A stretch of 35,094 nucleotides of DNA from Candidatus Njordarchaeota archaeon (GTDB lineage Archaea > Thermoproteota > JANJXX01 > Panguiarchaeales > Panguiarchaeaceae). Below, one piece after another: positions 8,312 to 16,528 of the stretch. The stretch lies in contig JAGSHR010000222.1 of NCBI GenBank assembly GCA_029855985.1, forward strand, positions 1 to 35,094, in the 5' to 3' direction. Under the pieces are notes generated by a model. The model was not told the origin of the DNA. It was given only the letters and a program-made list of their open reading frames with translations, and did no database searches. How positions within the stretch are numbered: position 1 is the first letter of the stretch; each line of letters starts with the position of its first letter. The position numbers and the translations under genes are program-made.

Positions 8312-9856
8312 TCACTCATACTCTATTGTCGCTGGAGGCTTATCCGTAATATCATACAATACTCTTGTAACCTCGTGAATTTCACCAATAATCCTAGTTG
8401 CAATCTTTTTAAGAACACCGTATGGTATTTCATGAACTTTCGCTGTCATCCCATCCTCACTCTCAATGACTCTTATTGCTACAATGTATCCATAACTCCT
8501 CTTGTCACCTTTTACCCCCGTCGACTTGGAGTCCAAGAGTACAGGAAATACCTGCCAAATATCCTTCTTTTTGGGGTAATCCTTGATTATCTCCTCCACA
8601 ATCTCATGAGCCCTCCTAATTATATTTATTTTCTCGAGTGTTATCTCACCAAGAATCCTAATTAACAAACCAGGTCCAGGGAAAGGCTTTTTCTCAATTA
8701 TGTAATCTGGAATACCTAGCAATCTACCTAGTTCTCTTACTTCATCCTTGTACAAATCCCAAAATGGTTCAATGGTTTTTAGGTTGGGAATCTTTGGCAT
8801 AACAACGTTGTGATGGCTTTTTATTTTATCCTTTAACACACCGCCCTTACCGCTCTCTACAACATCGGGATATATGGTTCCTTGGGCAAAATATTCCAGT
8901 TTAGGATCAGTACTTTGTATTTCCTTTATTGCGCTTTGAAGCACTTCAGAGTAAATTTTTGCGAATCTTCTCCTTTTTTCCTCAGGGTCCCTTACACCTA
9001 TCAGAGCGGAAATAAACTTCTCTGAGGCGTCAATTTTTATTACGTGTTCTATCCCCAACGACTTTAGTTCCCTAACCGTGTTATCTACCTCGTTTTTTCT
9101 CATAAACCCAGTGTCTATTGTTACAGCATAAACCCTCCCCCTTATCGCTCTACTCAAGAGCACCGCTAGAACAGTTGAATCCACACCGCCACTCACAGCC
9201 ACTACAACATTTTTGTCACCCACTTGTTCTCGTATTTCTCTCATTTTTTCATCAAGGATATTGCTCATTGCTCGAATCGGTTTAAGGTTCGCTACTTCGA
9301 GAAAATTTTCAATAATTTTAACTCCATACTCTGTGTGTCTAACCTCTGGGTGAAACTGCACCCCAAAAATCTTTCCATTTGACTCCATTGCAGCGACCTC
9401 GAAATTCTCCGTTCTTCCAATTACTCGAAATCCTTCGGGAGGCCTAACTATAACATCGCTGTGATTCATCCAAACAGTGAATGATTTGGGAAGGCCCCTA
9501 AACAATGGTGAATCACTCGTGACATAAAACTTCGTGGGACCATATTCTCCAACCTCACCCCTCCTTATCTCCCCTCTAAAGAGCTTACCTAGTAATTGGT
9601 GACCATAACAAATCCCCAAAATTGGAATGCCCAAACTAATAACACGTTTTATAAAGTCTAATGGGAGCGAAGGAGCATCTTCTTCATAGACGCTTTTTGG
9701 ACCGCCCGACAATATCAACGCCCCAAAATCCATGTTTGCGAGATTATCCAACTCGTACCAAGGGATTATCCTACAATTTCTTCTCAGCTTTCTTATCCTC
9801 TTGCATATCAAATGCGTATACTGCGATCCAAAATCCACTACAAGTACATAGCTCAT
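8312..9856 (-). CDS. guaA: GMP synthase (glutamine-hydrolysing), fused two-domain form
   Basis: Converts XMP to GMP with ATP and glutamine. Residues 1-185 are the class I glutamine amidotransferase: LVVDFGSQYTHLICKRIR at the start, nucleophile C83 in GICYGHQLLG, and H169/E171 in VQFHPEVRHTE. Residues ~200-400 are the ATP pyrophosphatase with the PP-loop SGGVDS at 222-227. The last ~115 residues are the dimerisation domain (KKPFPGPGL, then the ending TDKPPATIEYE). At 514 residues it is the complete fused form, whereas many archaea split the two domains into separate genes. The start is ATG 9856, with GGAG nine bases upstream; a longer open frame to 10006 runs into guaB and is rejected. Divergent from guaB, the preceding step of the pathway. 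Confidence 0.97.
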   Translation of the reverse strand: MSYVLVVDFGSQYTHLICKRIRKLRRNCRIIPWYELDNLANMDFGALILSGGPKSVYEEDAPSLPLDFIKRVISLGIPILGICYGHQLLGKLFRGEIRRGEVGEYGPTKFYVTSDSPLFRGLPKSFTVWMNHSDVIVRPPEGFRVIGRTENFEVAAMESNGKIFGVQFHPEVRHTEYGVKIIENFLEVANLKPIRAMSNILDEKMREIREQVGDKNVVVAVSGGVDSTVLAVLLSRAIRGRVYAVTIDTGFMRKNEVDNTVRELKSLGIEHVIKIDASEKFISALIGVRDPEEKRRRFAKIYSEVLQSAIKEIQSTDPKLEYFAQGTIYPDVVESGKGGVLKDKIKSHHNVVMPKIPNLKTIEPFWDLYKDEVRELGRLLGIPDYIIEKKPFPGPGLLIRILGEITLEKINIIRRAHEIVEEIIKDYPKKKDIWQVFPVLLDSKSTGVKGDKRSYGYIVAIRVIESEDGMTAKVHEIPYGVLKKIATRIIGEIHEVTRVLYDITDKPPATIEYE

Positions 9857-9929
9857 TGTAATTTGCTCCAATAAAATTTTTATAGCCCGTAGATATGTTG
9901 AAGTAAATTGGAAAACGGTGTTTTTAAAA
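9857..9929. promoter_or_regulatory. Shared intergenic promoter of divergent guaA and guaB
   Basis: Only 73 bases separate the two starts. The AT block at 9871-9885 (ATAAAATTTTTATAG) can act as a TATA box to the right, giving a start near 9907 and a leader that includes GGTG at 9917-9920. To the left the same block lies very close to the guaA ATG. One control point may therefore set both steps of GMP synthesis. This is inferred from sequence; no operator motif is recognised. Confidence 0.5.
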
Positions 9930-11387
9930 ATGTCATTCAGAAAGAAAATCGAGGAGGCACCTCTCGCTATTACATTCAATGACTTAGTCCTACTCCCAGG
10001 GTACACAGAGGTCGAACCTAGTCAAGTTGATGTAAAGGGAAGATTTAGTAGAAATATAGAGTTGAATATTCCCTTCGTCTCCTCCCCAATGGACACTGTT
10101 ACAGAATCAGAGATGGCTATAGCGTTAGCTTTACAAGGAGGCATCGGAGTCCTACATAGAAACTGTACCCGAGAAGAAGAAGTTGAAATGGCAAAAAAGG
10201 TTAAACGAGCGGCTTCTTTTATCATCCGAGACGTTAGGACAATTCACCCAAATGAATCTGTTCTGAAAGCAAAAAAAGTAATGGAGCATTATGGCATCCA
10301 TGGTCTCCCCGTTGTTGATGAAGATAATAAGCTTGTCGGCATCGTTACGTGGAGAGACATTAGGTACTTGGAGAAGGATGTTAAAGTTGCAGATATAATG
10401 AGTGGAGAAGATAAACTCGTGACAGCTAATGAGAACATCGAGATAAGCGAGGCAGTTAACATTCTTCAGAAACACAAAATAGAAAAACTTCCAATTGTTG
10501 ACGATAAAGGAAGGCTGAAGGGGCTTATAACAATTAAGGATATAGAGATGAGTAAAAAGTTTCCTAATGCACTTAGGGATGAGGATGGTAGATTAAAAGT
10601 AGCCGCTGCGATATCACCATATGACATAAAGAGAGCGAATGATTTGGAAAAATATGTGGATGCCCTTGTGATCGATGTTGCACATTTTCACAACTTGGAG
10701 GTAATGAAAGCCACTAAAAAGATAGTAGAAGCCGTGTCCGTCGATGTTGTTGTCGGAAACATTGCAACTTATGAGGCAGTAGAGGATATACTTCACTATA
10801 TTGAAGAAGTCGACGGGTTTCGAGTCGGTATAGGCAGCGGCTCTATATGTACAACATCTGTCGTCACAAAAGTGTCTGGACCAACACTCTTCGGTGTAGC
10901 TAATGTTGCTGATGCAATTAGAGACCTTAAAGCAAACATACCCATCATTGCTGATGGGGGAGTGAAGACCCCGGGAGATGCTGCTCTTGCTTTGTCACTC
11001 GGCGCCTCTTCCGTTATGATGGGCAACATATTTGCTGGTTGCAAGGAAAGCCCTGGTAAACTGGTTTCAATTGGAGGCACTTTTTACAAGGAATACTGGG
11101 GAATGGGTAGCGCTCGTGCTAGGGAAAAAAGAATGGTGCTCGACAGATACTCTAAGCCCTCTAAGGAGATAACGGAAGGAATTGCTGGTCTCGTCCCCTA
11201 TAGGGGGACTGTGGAAACTGTTGTTAAGCAGTTTGTAGCCGGTCTAAAAGCTTCAATGGGTTATGTTGGCGCAAAGAACATAGAAGAACTTTGGCATAAA
11301 GCAAAACTAGCGAGAGTTTCACCACTGGGATTAAACGAGATTAAGCCCCACAGTATTATTTCAAATCAAAATAAAACATACTTCTGA
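9930..11387 (+). CDS. guaB: IMP dehydrogenase with CBS pair, divergent active-site loop
   Basis: Oxidises IMP to XMP with NAD. 485 residues, the usual size. The barrel opens with TFNDLVLLPGYTEVEP and SSPMDTVTES; two CBS repeats fill ~105-210 (HGLPVVDEDNKLVGIVT, IEKLPIVDDKGRLKGLIT). The catalytic cysteine is C307 in GSGSICTTS; GGVKTPGDAALALSLGA and the flap residues R406-Y407 with EGIAGLVPYRG follow. Odd points: the canonical GPGSICTTR is GSGSICTTS, and the following V-P-Q stretch is SGPTLFGVANV; DTAHGHS is DVAHFHN. The RY dyad argues for IMPDH rather than GMP reductase. The start is ATG 9930, with GGTG at 9917 upstream. Ends three bases from the convergent orphan. Confidence 0.87.
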   Translation: MSFRKKIEEAPLAITFNDLVLLPGYTEVEPSQVDVKGRFSRNIELNIPFVSSPMDTVTESEMAIALALQGGIGVLHRNCTREEEVEMAKKVKRAASFIIRDVRTIHPNESVLKAKKVMEHYGIHGLPVVDEDNKLVGIVTWRDIRYLEKDVKVADIMSGEDKLVTANENIEISEAVNILQKHKIEKLPIVDDKGRLKGLITIKDIEMSKKFPNALRDEDGRLKVAAAISPYDIKRANDLEKYVDALVIDVAHFHNLEVMKATKKIVEAVSVDVVVGNIATYEAVEDILHYIEEVDGFRVGIGSGSICTTSVVTKVSGPTLFGVANVADAIRDLKANIPIIADGGVKTPGDAALALSLGASSVMMGNIFAGCKESPGKLVSIGGTFYKEYWGMGSARAREKRMVLDRYSKPSKEITEGIAGLVPYRGTVETVVKQFVAGLKASMGYVGAKNIEELWHKAKLARVSPLGLNEIKPHSIISNQNKTYF

Positions 11388-11390
11388 AAT

Positions 11391-12716
11391 CTAAACTTCT
11401 TTCTCTTTAATCAATTTTTTAACCATAGTTTCGGCGTCTGTCCATTCACAGTTTTCTATGTTTCCACTCAAATATTGAGTAAATGTTGTGACTTCAGATT
11501 CGGGAACTACACAATATATCTTATGATTTTGAGGCAACTCTAGGTAATTACAAGCAGGCCAAAAACATAAAGTCCTTTTTTGCCCATTCAGGTAAACCTT
11601 TATTTTTTGGCTTGGTTCGAAAGCTTCTTTGATTTCATGGTTTTCTATTATGAATATGGGTACTGCATTTATGATCGATACGTTGAGTGATAAGTTTTCT
11701 TGGCTTATGGACGCCACTAATTCGCGAACATATGATTGTAATTGTCGGGGTGTCATGATGTTTAAGTTGACTTTATAGCCGTTTTTCAATAACTCAACAA
11801 TTGCTTCTAACCCGTTGATTCTGATTTGTTGCTTCTTGATTTTTCCTTCAATCACTTCTACTACTTCATATGGCATCGAGTAAACATCTACTTCGCCAAT
11901 TATTTTCTTGAACTCCACAATGCGTGTTTGTATTGATTCAAATTCCTTTAGTAAATTGAAGAGGTCATCAGGCTTAGCTAACTTGCTTGTGAAATAATCA
12001 AAGTTAAGCGTTCCCTTTTGAAGAAGATTCAACAATCGTGCTAATACGTCAATATAAGCGCTTACCAAATCATCAAATCTTTTTCCAAATAGCTTTTCAA
12101 GTTTTTGTTCATAATATTTTGATGGATATAAAATTAGGACATTTCCCTTTTTTGCAACCAACGCTGAATCCAATATCACAATGTATTTTCTCGATTCATC
12201 CATAAATTCCTCGATGTTCAAGGATTGGTACAGTTTTCTATCAAGAACGAGTACAAATAAATCAAAGTCCCCCATGTTTAGTAAGAATTGCAATTTTTGA
12301 AGAGCATTTACTTCCCCGAGTAGGTACTTAATACGCCCTATGGATAATTTCCTCAAACACTCCTTGTACGGAACAATAAACTCAGTCTCGTACACTAAGC
12401 CAAACGGAGTTAAGAAGTACAACTCATATTCAATACCTCGAAATGTTCTAAGTTTCCTAATTTTACTTATCATATTCTTTAGTCTCGTTTTTTGATAGAC
12501 CTTAAATGCCGCATCAAACCTCACAGGTCTCTCTCTCGGAGCATTCTCAATAAAGTTTTTTAGATCACCATAAGCTAAAATATCTTCAATACTGTAAGCT
12601 TCCCCGCTTTCAAAACACTGATCTTGGAGAACAAATAGAACCTTCAATCCTTGAGGCCCCAAACTAATCACAATCCTGTCATCACCATGGACTTTAAAAC
12701 CATTAAAGACTAACAC
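11391..12716 (-). CDS. Uncharacterised 441-residue protein
   Basis: I do not recognise this protein. It is soluble-looking, with no signal peptide or membrane segment. It starts with beta-rich sequence (DDRIVISLGPQGLKVLFVL), then alternating alpha and beta stretches including FDLFVLVLDRKLYQSLNIEE and YIVILDSALVAKKGNVLIL. A long helical, coiled-coil-like region lies about residues 215-290 (YIDVLARLLNLLQKGTLN, LLKEFESIQTRIVEFKKI). The C-terminal third has shorter alpha/beta units. Two cysteines near residues 384 and 389 (CFWPACNYL) are not a clear metal site. The start GTG 12716 lacks a good ribosome site; GTG or TTG codons about 16-19 codons inside are alternatives. It is convergent with guaB and divergent from the MgtC-like gene. 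Confidence 0.75.
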   Translation of the reverse strand: MLVFNGFKVHGDDRIVISLGPQGLKVLFVLQDQCFESGEAYSIEDILAYGDLKNFIENAPRERPVRFDAAFKVYQKTRLKNMISKIRKLRTFRGIEYELYFLTPFGLVYETEFIVPYKECLRKLSIGRIKYLLGEVNALQKLQFLLNMGDFDLFVLVLDRKLYQSLNIEEFMDESRKYIVILDSALVAKKGNVLILYPSKYYEQKLEKLFGKRFDDLVSAYIDVLARLLNLLQKGTLNFDYFTSKLAKPDDLFNLLKEFESIQTRIVEFKKIIGEVDVYSMPYEVVEVIEGKIKKQQIRINGLEAIVELLKNGYKVNLNIMTPRQLQSYVRELVASISQENLSLNVSIINAVPIFIIENHEIKEAFEPSQKIKVYLNGQKRTLCFWPACNYLELPQNHKIYCVVPESEVTTFTQYLSGNIENCEWTDAETMVKKLIKEKEV

Positions 12717-12891
12717 CTATTAAAGTTAGTTGACACCCACATAATACATGGGTTGAATGCTAAGAAACATAAGAATATCATGGCCAACAAGTACGAGTCT
12801 TCTATTTTATTAACCTTTATAGTCAATTTTAACCTTTCAAATTTTTATAATAAATTTCACTCTTAGCCACGCTTTACAACAGGTGTCGTGA

Positions 12892-14220
12892 ATGAGCATA
12901 GAGGAGATACTTTTCAGCGAACAAATGAAAATCATTATTGGTTTCCTAGTAGGCGCGATCATAGGCCTAGAGAGGCAGTTATCAACAATAAAAAAAGAAG
13001 AAGAAAGAATCAACGAACTGGAAAGCGAACAAGAACTAAAACCAGGAGTCAGAACATTTGGTTTGCTCTCTTTATATGGCACCGTCACAGTGACCTTTGT
13101 GGAAAAATATAAGTTTCCCGAGGTTTTCTATTTTTCTATCCTCTCAGCCATTTTAATTATCGCAATTTACACCATAATGAAGTATCAAATCAAAGATTAT
13201 GGTTTGACCACCCCAGTTTCGCTCGCAATTTCTTATATTTTGGGAATCTTTGTCGGCGTTGGTGAGATAACTTTATCCATAACACTGTCAGTACTAGTAA
13301 CCTTCATCTTGACAAGTAAAGGCTATGTTAAATCACTTCTCGAGGACATAGAATTCAAAGAGATACGATCAGCGTTGGAGATAGGTATCCTAATCTTCCT
13401 ATTGTTCCCAATAGTGCCAGACGCTAATGATCCAATATTCAACACGATTAACTTGAGGACCCTGTATCTATTCATGGTTACATTATTAACCCTCAGTTTC
13501 CTTGCTTATGTTGCTGTTAAAAAGCTTTCTCCCGTAAAAGGCGCATTATCATTCGCCGCAATAGGTGCATTATTTAGCTCAGAAGGCGTGGCAGTTAGTC
13601 TCATGAGAATTTACAAAGAGGACAAAAGTGAACCCATTAAAAACCTAACGTTGTTGGGCGTAATACTTGCTAACACTGTTATGATAATTCGAACAATAGC
13701 TTTTACCTCGCTTCTATTATTAGAGTACCCTCAAATAATCGTAGACTTAACAATCTACATACTTCCAAGCACACTGGTCGGTCTCGTCGCAATCGCATAT
13801 AGGTATTTTGAAGAGCAGAAAGTTAGCATGCGTAAAATCTATATAGAGAACCCATTATCCTACAAAACTGCAACCAAATTTGTGACAATTTTCTTGATTA
13901 TATCATTCCTAGTTGTCTACTTCCAGAAGTCAGGATCCCATTTCGGGATATTCTTTGGTAGTTTCATAGGCGGATTCGTTAGCAATCTTGCGGTTTGTTT
14001 GTCTATTGCCTCATTACTAATCAATGGGAGTATTAACACAAAGACTGCCGAGATTGCAATACTTTTAGGAACCATTTCAGGTGTCTTAAACAAAATAATT
14101 TATATTGGAGCCGAAATACGCGAGAGAGATATCATTAGGAGAGTCGTTATGGACATAATTCTCCTCAGCACTCCCTTAGTAATTGTAATTGCTTACCTTC
14201 TACACGCTCTACCATTTTAG
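12892..14220 (+). CDS. MgtC/DUF4010-type integral membrane protein
   Basis: A polytopic membrane protein of 442 residues with roughly a dozen hydrophobic segments. The N-terminal part is like the MgtC/SapB domain: IIIGFLVGAIIGLERQ followed by a hydrophilic loop and GVRTFGLLSLYGTV, the arginine-containing signature of that family. The C-terminal half is like DUF4010 (KGALSFAAIGALFSSEGVAVSLMR; FGIFFGSFIGGFVSNLAVCLSIASL). MgtC-like proteins are linked to magnesium homeostasis in bacteria, but transport has not been shown for this architecture. A TATA-like ATTTTTATAATAAATT lies at 12840-12855, and GGTG sits six bases before the ATG. No partner gene is evident; the neighbour downstream is an IMPase. 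Confidence 0.88.
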   Translation: MSIEEILFSEQMKIIIGFLVGAIIGLERQLSTIKKEEERINELESEQELKPGVRTFGLLSLYGTVTVTFVEKYKFPEVFYFSILSAILIIAIYTIMKYQIKDYGLTTPVSLAISYILGIFVGVGEITLSITLSVLVTFILTSKGYVKSLLEDIEFKEIRSALEIGILIFLLFPIVPDANDPIFNTINLRTLYLFMVTLLTLSFLAYVAVKKLSPVKGALSFAAIGALFSSEGVAVSLMRIYKEDKSEPIKNLTLLGVILANTVMIIRTIAFTSLLLLEYPQIIVDLTIYILPSTLVGLVAIAYRYFEEQKVSMRKIYIENPLSYKTATKFVTIFLIISFLVVYFQKSGSHFGIFFGSFIGGFVSNLAVCLSIASLLINGSINTKTAEIAILLGTISGVLNKIIYIGAEIRERDIIRRVVMDIILLSTPLVIVIAYLLHALPF

Positions 14221-14302
14221 GGAAACTAGAACCCCTAAAATACCAAACACTAATTTTTAAGCCTTCTTTTGTAGATACTTTTGGGAGAGAAAAAAGATTG
14301 TT

Positions 14303-15157
14303 ATGGAAGAACCAAAAATGCAACTCAGCAATATTCTCCAAAAATTTGATCCCGTGATCATCCAGTTAGTTAAATTATTCGAGAATAAATTTGAAGACAT
14401 TTTGGGAACACTTAAAACAAAAACATTAATAGAGGACAAAGGCGGAGGAGACTACACGTACTCTTTTGATGTGGAAATCGAAAAACTAATCTTTGAACAT
14501 GTAAGAGAAACTGTGAGAGAGATCCCATTAAAAGGAGAAGAAAGACAGTACGGGAACGGTGATTCTCCGTTTTTAATGGTTGATCCAATCGACGGTTCTA
14601 CTAACGCGAAAAGGGATTTCCCATTTTTTGGCACATTAATTGCCTACATGAGGGGTAGAGAAATAAACGATACAGAGGGTGCAGTTGTGTGGGATATACC
14701 CCATAGGAAGATTTATTTCGCACAAAGAGACCTTGGAGCATACAAATATTCCCTTATCGATAAAAAGTTGAGTAAACTGGAGATTAAGCGACTAGAGCTA
14801 AAAACAAAATACGAGAAATTATATGATGTGACCCCTCACTCGCCTTTAGAAGCCATTTTAAAGCTTGGTAAGTATGGGAAAATGAGACATATAGGCACGC
14901 TTGGATTAGCAATTTGCAACGTTGCTGAGCAATCTTTAGATTTAGCGATTGATATAAGTGGGAGAGCGCGAATGGTTGATGTAGTGGCCCCATTGCTGAT
15001 TTTAAGGGAGGCTGGAGGACACTTTATTATTGAACCAGAGGCACCAGTTGAACCAAATACCCGAGTTTTCTATATCGCTTCGTGGTCAGAAGAATTGCTT
15101 CACTCTGTTAAGGATGAAATATGGGAATACAGAGGGAAAAAAGAAAACAACACATGA
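14303..15157 (+). CDS. Inositol monophosphatase/fructose-1,6-bisphosphatase family enzyme
   Basis: A metal-dependent sugar phosphatase of 284 residues. Metal ligands are visible: GEE at 78-80, DPIDGSTN at 94-101 (the family signature) and the aspartate of MVDVVAP, which corresponds to the WD..AG block of bacterial enzymes, with W changed to V here. RHIGTLGLAICNVAEQSLDLAID precedes this third ligand, and LREAGG follows it. Archaeal members act on inositol phosphate, fructose 1,6-bisphosphate or both; the substrate cannot be told. GGGAG is found about 16 bases before the ATG. The gene ends 16 bases before the convergent winged-helix gene. Confidence 0.9.
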   Translation: MEEPKMQLSNILQKFDPVIIQLVKLFENKFEDILGTLKTKTLIEDKGGGDYTYSFDVEIEKLIFEHVRETVREIPLKGEERQYGNGDSPFLMVDPIDGSTNAKRDFPFFGTLIAYMRGREINDTEGAVVWDIPHRKIYFAQRDLGAYKYSLIDKKLSKLEIKRLELKTKYEKLYDVTPHSPLEAILKLGKYGKMRHIGTLGLAICNVAEQSLDLAIDISGRARMVDVVAPLLILREAGGHFIIEPEAPVEPNTRVFYIASWSEELLHSVKDEIWEYRGKKENNT

Positions 15158-15173
15158 TGGCAAATCAGGAGAT

Positions 15174-15770
15174 TCAGTAAACCAAGTAGAGCTCTTTTCC
15201 CCTCCTAACTATTATACCTTTTCTCTCCATCTCTTCAATTAAGGGGTTTAACACCTTATTATCGACTTTTAGAACCTTAATCAGTTCGTCAATATTGGCT
15301 TTCTTTTTCTCTAACAGGTAATTGATAGCCTTTAAACCTAGCGGTGTTTTCAGTATATCGCCTACAGAAACTATGCCTCTCTGCACGCGAATAATGTTTT
15401 TCTTGGCTAAATTCGAGAGTGTTTTTTCTAGTGCATATTCGCTAACAGCCCAACCGCTTTTAATTAAATTTTTCAGTAGCTCCTTTATACTTATTAATCC
15501 CCCGTTTTTGTTTAGTATATTGATTATGTCAACTTCGAGTACTCTTTCCTCCTTTTCGCTACCTTTAACACCAATAAATTCAGGGACACCCAACCTAGCC
15601 CTTATCGAAACAAGGATATTCCTGATATCCTCCGTGAGTAAACCTTCCTTCTTAAACTCTTTTTCTATATCAACGATTAGATCAACTAGTTTTTTCTGTC
15701 TAACCGTTTCTTGACTACTTGTCAGCCTCTCAATGAATTCTTTCTTTCTCTTTTCTAGGTCCTTTACCAT
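15174..15770 (-). CDS. Tandem winged-helix protein coupled to ESCRT-III (ESCRT-II/Vps25-like candidate)
   Basis: 198 residues in three parts. Residues 1-65 are highly charged helices (LEKRKKEFIERL, KKLVDLIVDIEKEFKK). Residues ~76-130 form a winged helix (VDIINILNKNGGLISIKELL; EKTLSNLAKKNIIRVQRGIVSV). Residues ~135-198 form a second one (ANIDELIKVLKVDNKVLNPL; GIIVRRGKELYLVY). A pair of winged helices in a ~200-residue protein is the layout of ESCRT-II subunits such as Vps25. Alternatively it could be the detached winged helix of a CdvB-type ESCRT-III. The ATG lies three bases after the ESCRT-III stop, with GGAG contributed by that gene's end, so the two are translated together. Function inferred from linkage and predicted fold. 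Confidence 0.75.
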   Translation of the reverse strand: MVKDLEKRKKEFIERLTSSQETVRQKKLVDLIVDIEKEFKKEGLLTEDIRNILVSIRARLGVPEFIGVKGSEKEERVLEVDIINILNKNGGLISIKELLKNLIKSGWAVSEYALEKTLSNLAKKNIIRVQRGIVSVGDILKTPLGLKAINYLLEKKKANIDELIKVLKVDNKVLNPLIEEMERKGIIVRRGKELYLVY

Positions 15771-15773
15771 TGT

Positions 15774-16316
15774 TTACTCCTTCTCTAATTCTTCTTCCTC
15801 TTCTTCATCCTCTACAGATGGGAACATTTCCTTAATTTTCTCTATACCTTCTGTTTCAGCGATCTTTAATATTTCATCTATCTCCTCTTTATCGGTCTCG
15901 GAGAGACCTAAATCAGGAACCTGACTTATGGTTTCATCAAGCAAGTCTTGCCCTGTAGCGATCATCTGGGTTGCTTCCTCAATATTTAACTCATCCATTT
16001 TTTCTAGGATTTTTGATATTCTCTTGGCGGCGTCAACTAACGCAGATTTGAGCTCTTTTGCCATAGCCGCTTTTTCTAGATCAGCTCTTAACCCGCGTAT
16101 CTTCGACCAATACCTTTGCAGGGATGTTCGATAATTACGAATCTTTATTATTTCTCTTGCATATTCCCTAGCGGAATCTTTGTCCCCTTCAAGAAGCGCT
16201 TTTACCATTTCATCATATATCTCCTTTTCCTCTCTTTTGGAGTTGTTTATCAGTCTTTTAACTCGTTTTTCTCCGAGTCTTAGAGATATTATGAGATCGT
16301 ATATTTTTTTATCCAA
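15774..16316 (-). CDS. ESCRT-III (Snf7/CdvB-like) protein, second paralogue
   Basis: A 180-residue Snf7-fold protein. The basic first helices are DKKIYDLIISLRLGEKRVKRL and KEIYDEMVKALLEGDKDSAREYAREIIKIRN, which carries the typical 'GD...A..YA.E' turn. Helices 3-5 follow (MAKELKSALVDAAKRISKIL, ATQMIATGQDLLDETIS), and the last 40 residues are acidic, ending in a run of glutamates. It is only distantly alike to the ESCRT-III at 3469. It lacks the amphipathic MGKF head and any clear MIM motif. The start is TTG 16316, with GGTG six bases before it; GTG 16325 is inside that ribosome-binding site. It is first in a two-gene unit with the winged-helix protein. Confidence 0.83.
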   Translation of the reverse strand: MDKKIYDLIISLRLGEKRVKRLINNSKREEKEIYDEMVKALLEGDKDSAREYAREIIKIRNYRTSLQRYWSKIRGLRADLEKAAMAKELKSALVDAAKRISKILEKMDELNIEEATQMIATGQDLLDETISQVPDLGLSETDKEEIDEILKIAETEGIEKIKEMFPSVEDEEEEEELEKE

Positions 16317-16409
16317 TACTGTCACCGAGTAGGATTTGACTTACCTATTTAATATTTATACTTAAACAATTGCGTATAAAAAAATTGCTTACCTATCAAT
16401 AAGGCCCTC

Positions 16410-16474
16410 TGAAAGCTCCGTCGGGCTACGTCTCATCATCCGTAGGTCAGCAACGCCAGAACTCTTCATCGCTA
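16410..16474 (-). ncRNA. Candidate C/D-box guide sRNA
   Basis: A GC-rich island in an AT-rich 200-base intergenic region. On the minus strand it reads: GCGATGA (C-like, one mismatch to RUGAUGA; 16466-16472), a 15-base spacer, CTGA (D'; 16447-16450), then ATGATGA (perfect C'; 16433-16439). About 20 bases further on, only TCAGA stands where a final CTGA would be expected. An AT-rich TATA-like element (TTTAATATTAAAAAATC) lies about 25 bases before the C box, so a transcript would begin at the box. The missing D box weakens the call. The alternative is a leader of the downstream ESCRT-III transcript. Confidence 0.38.
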
Positions 16475-16528
16475 TAATAATAAAGAAAAGAGTTGATTTT
16501 TTAATATTAAACAATCCTATGCAGAAAC

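Noticed and set aside
9857..10006. An N-terminal extension of GMP synthase reaching into guaB
   Set aside because: The protein family starts at MSYVLVVDFGSQ, and GGAG stands nine bases before that ATG; the extension overlaps the guaB coding region.
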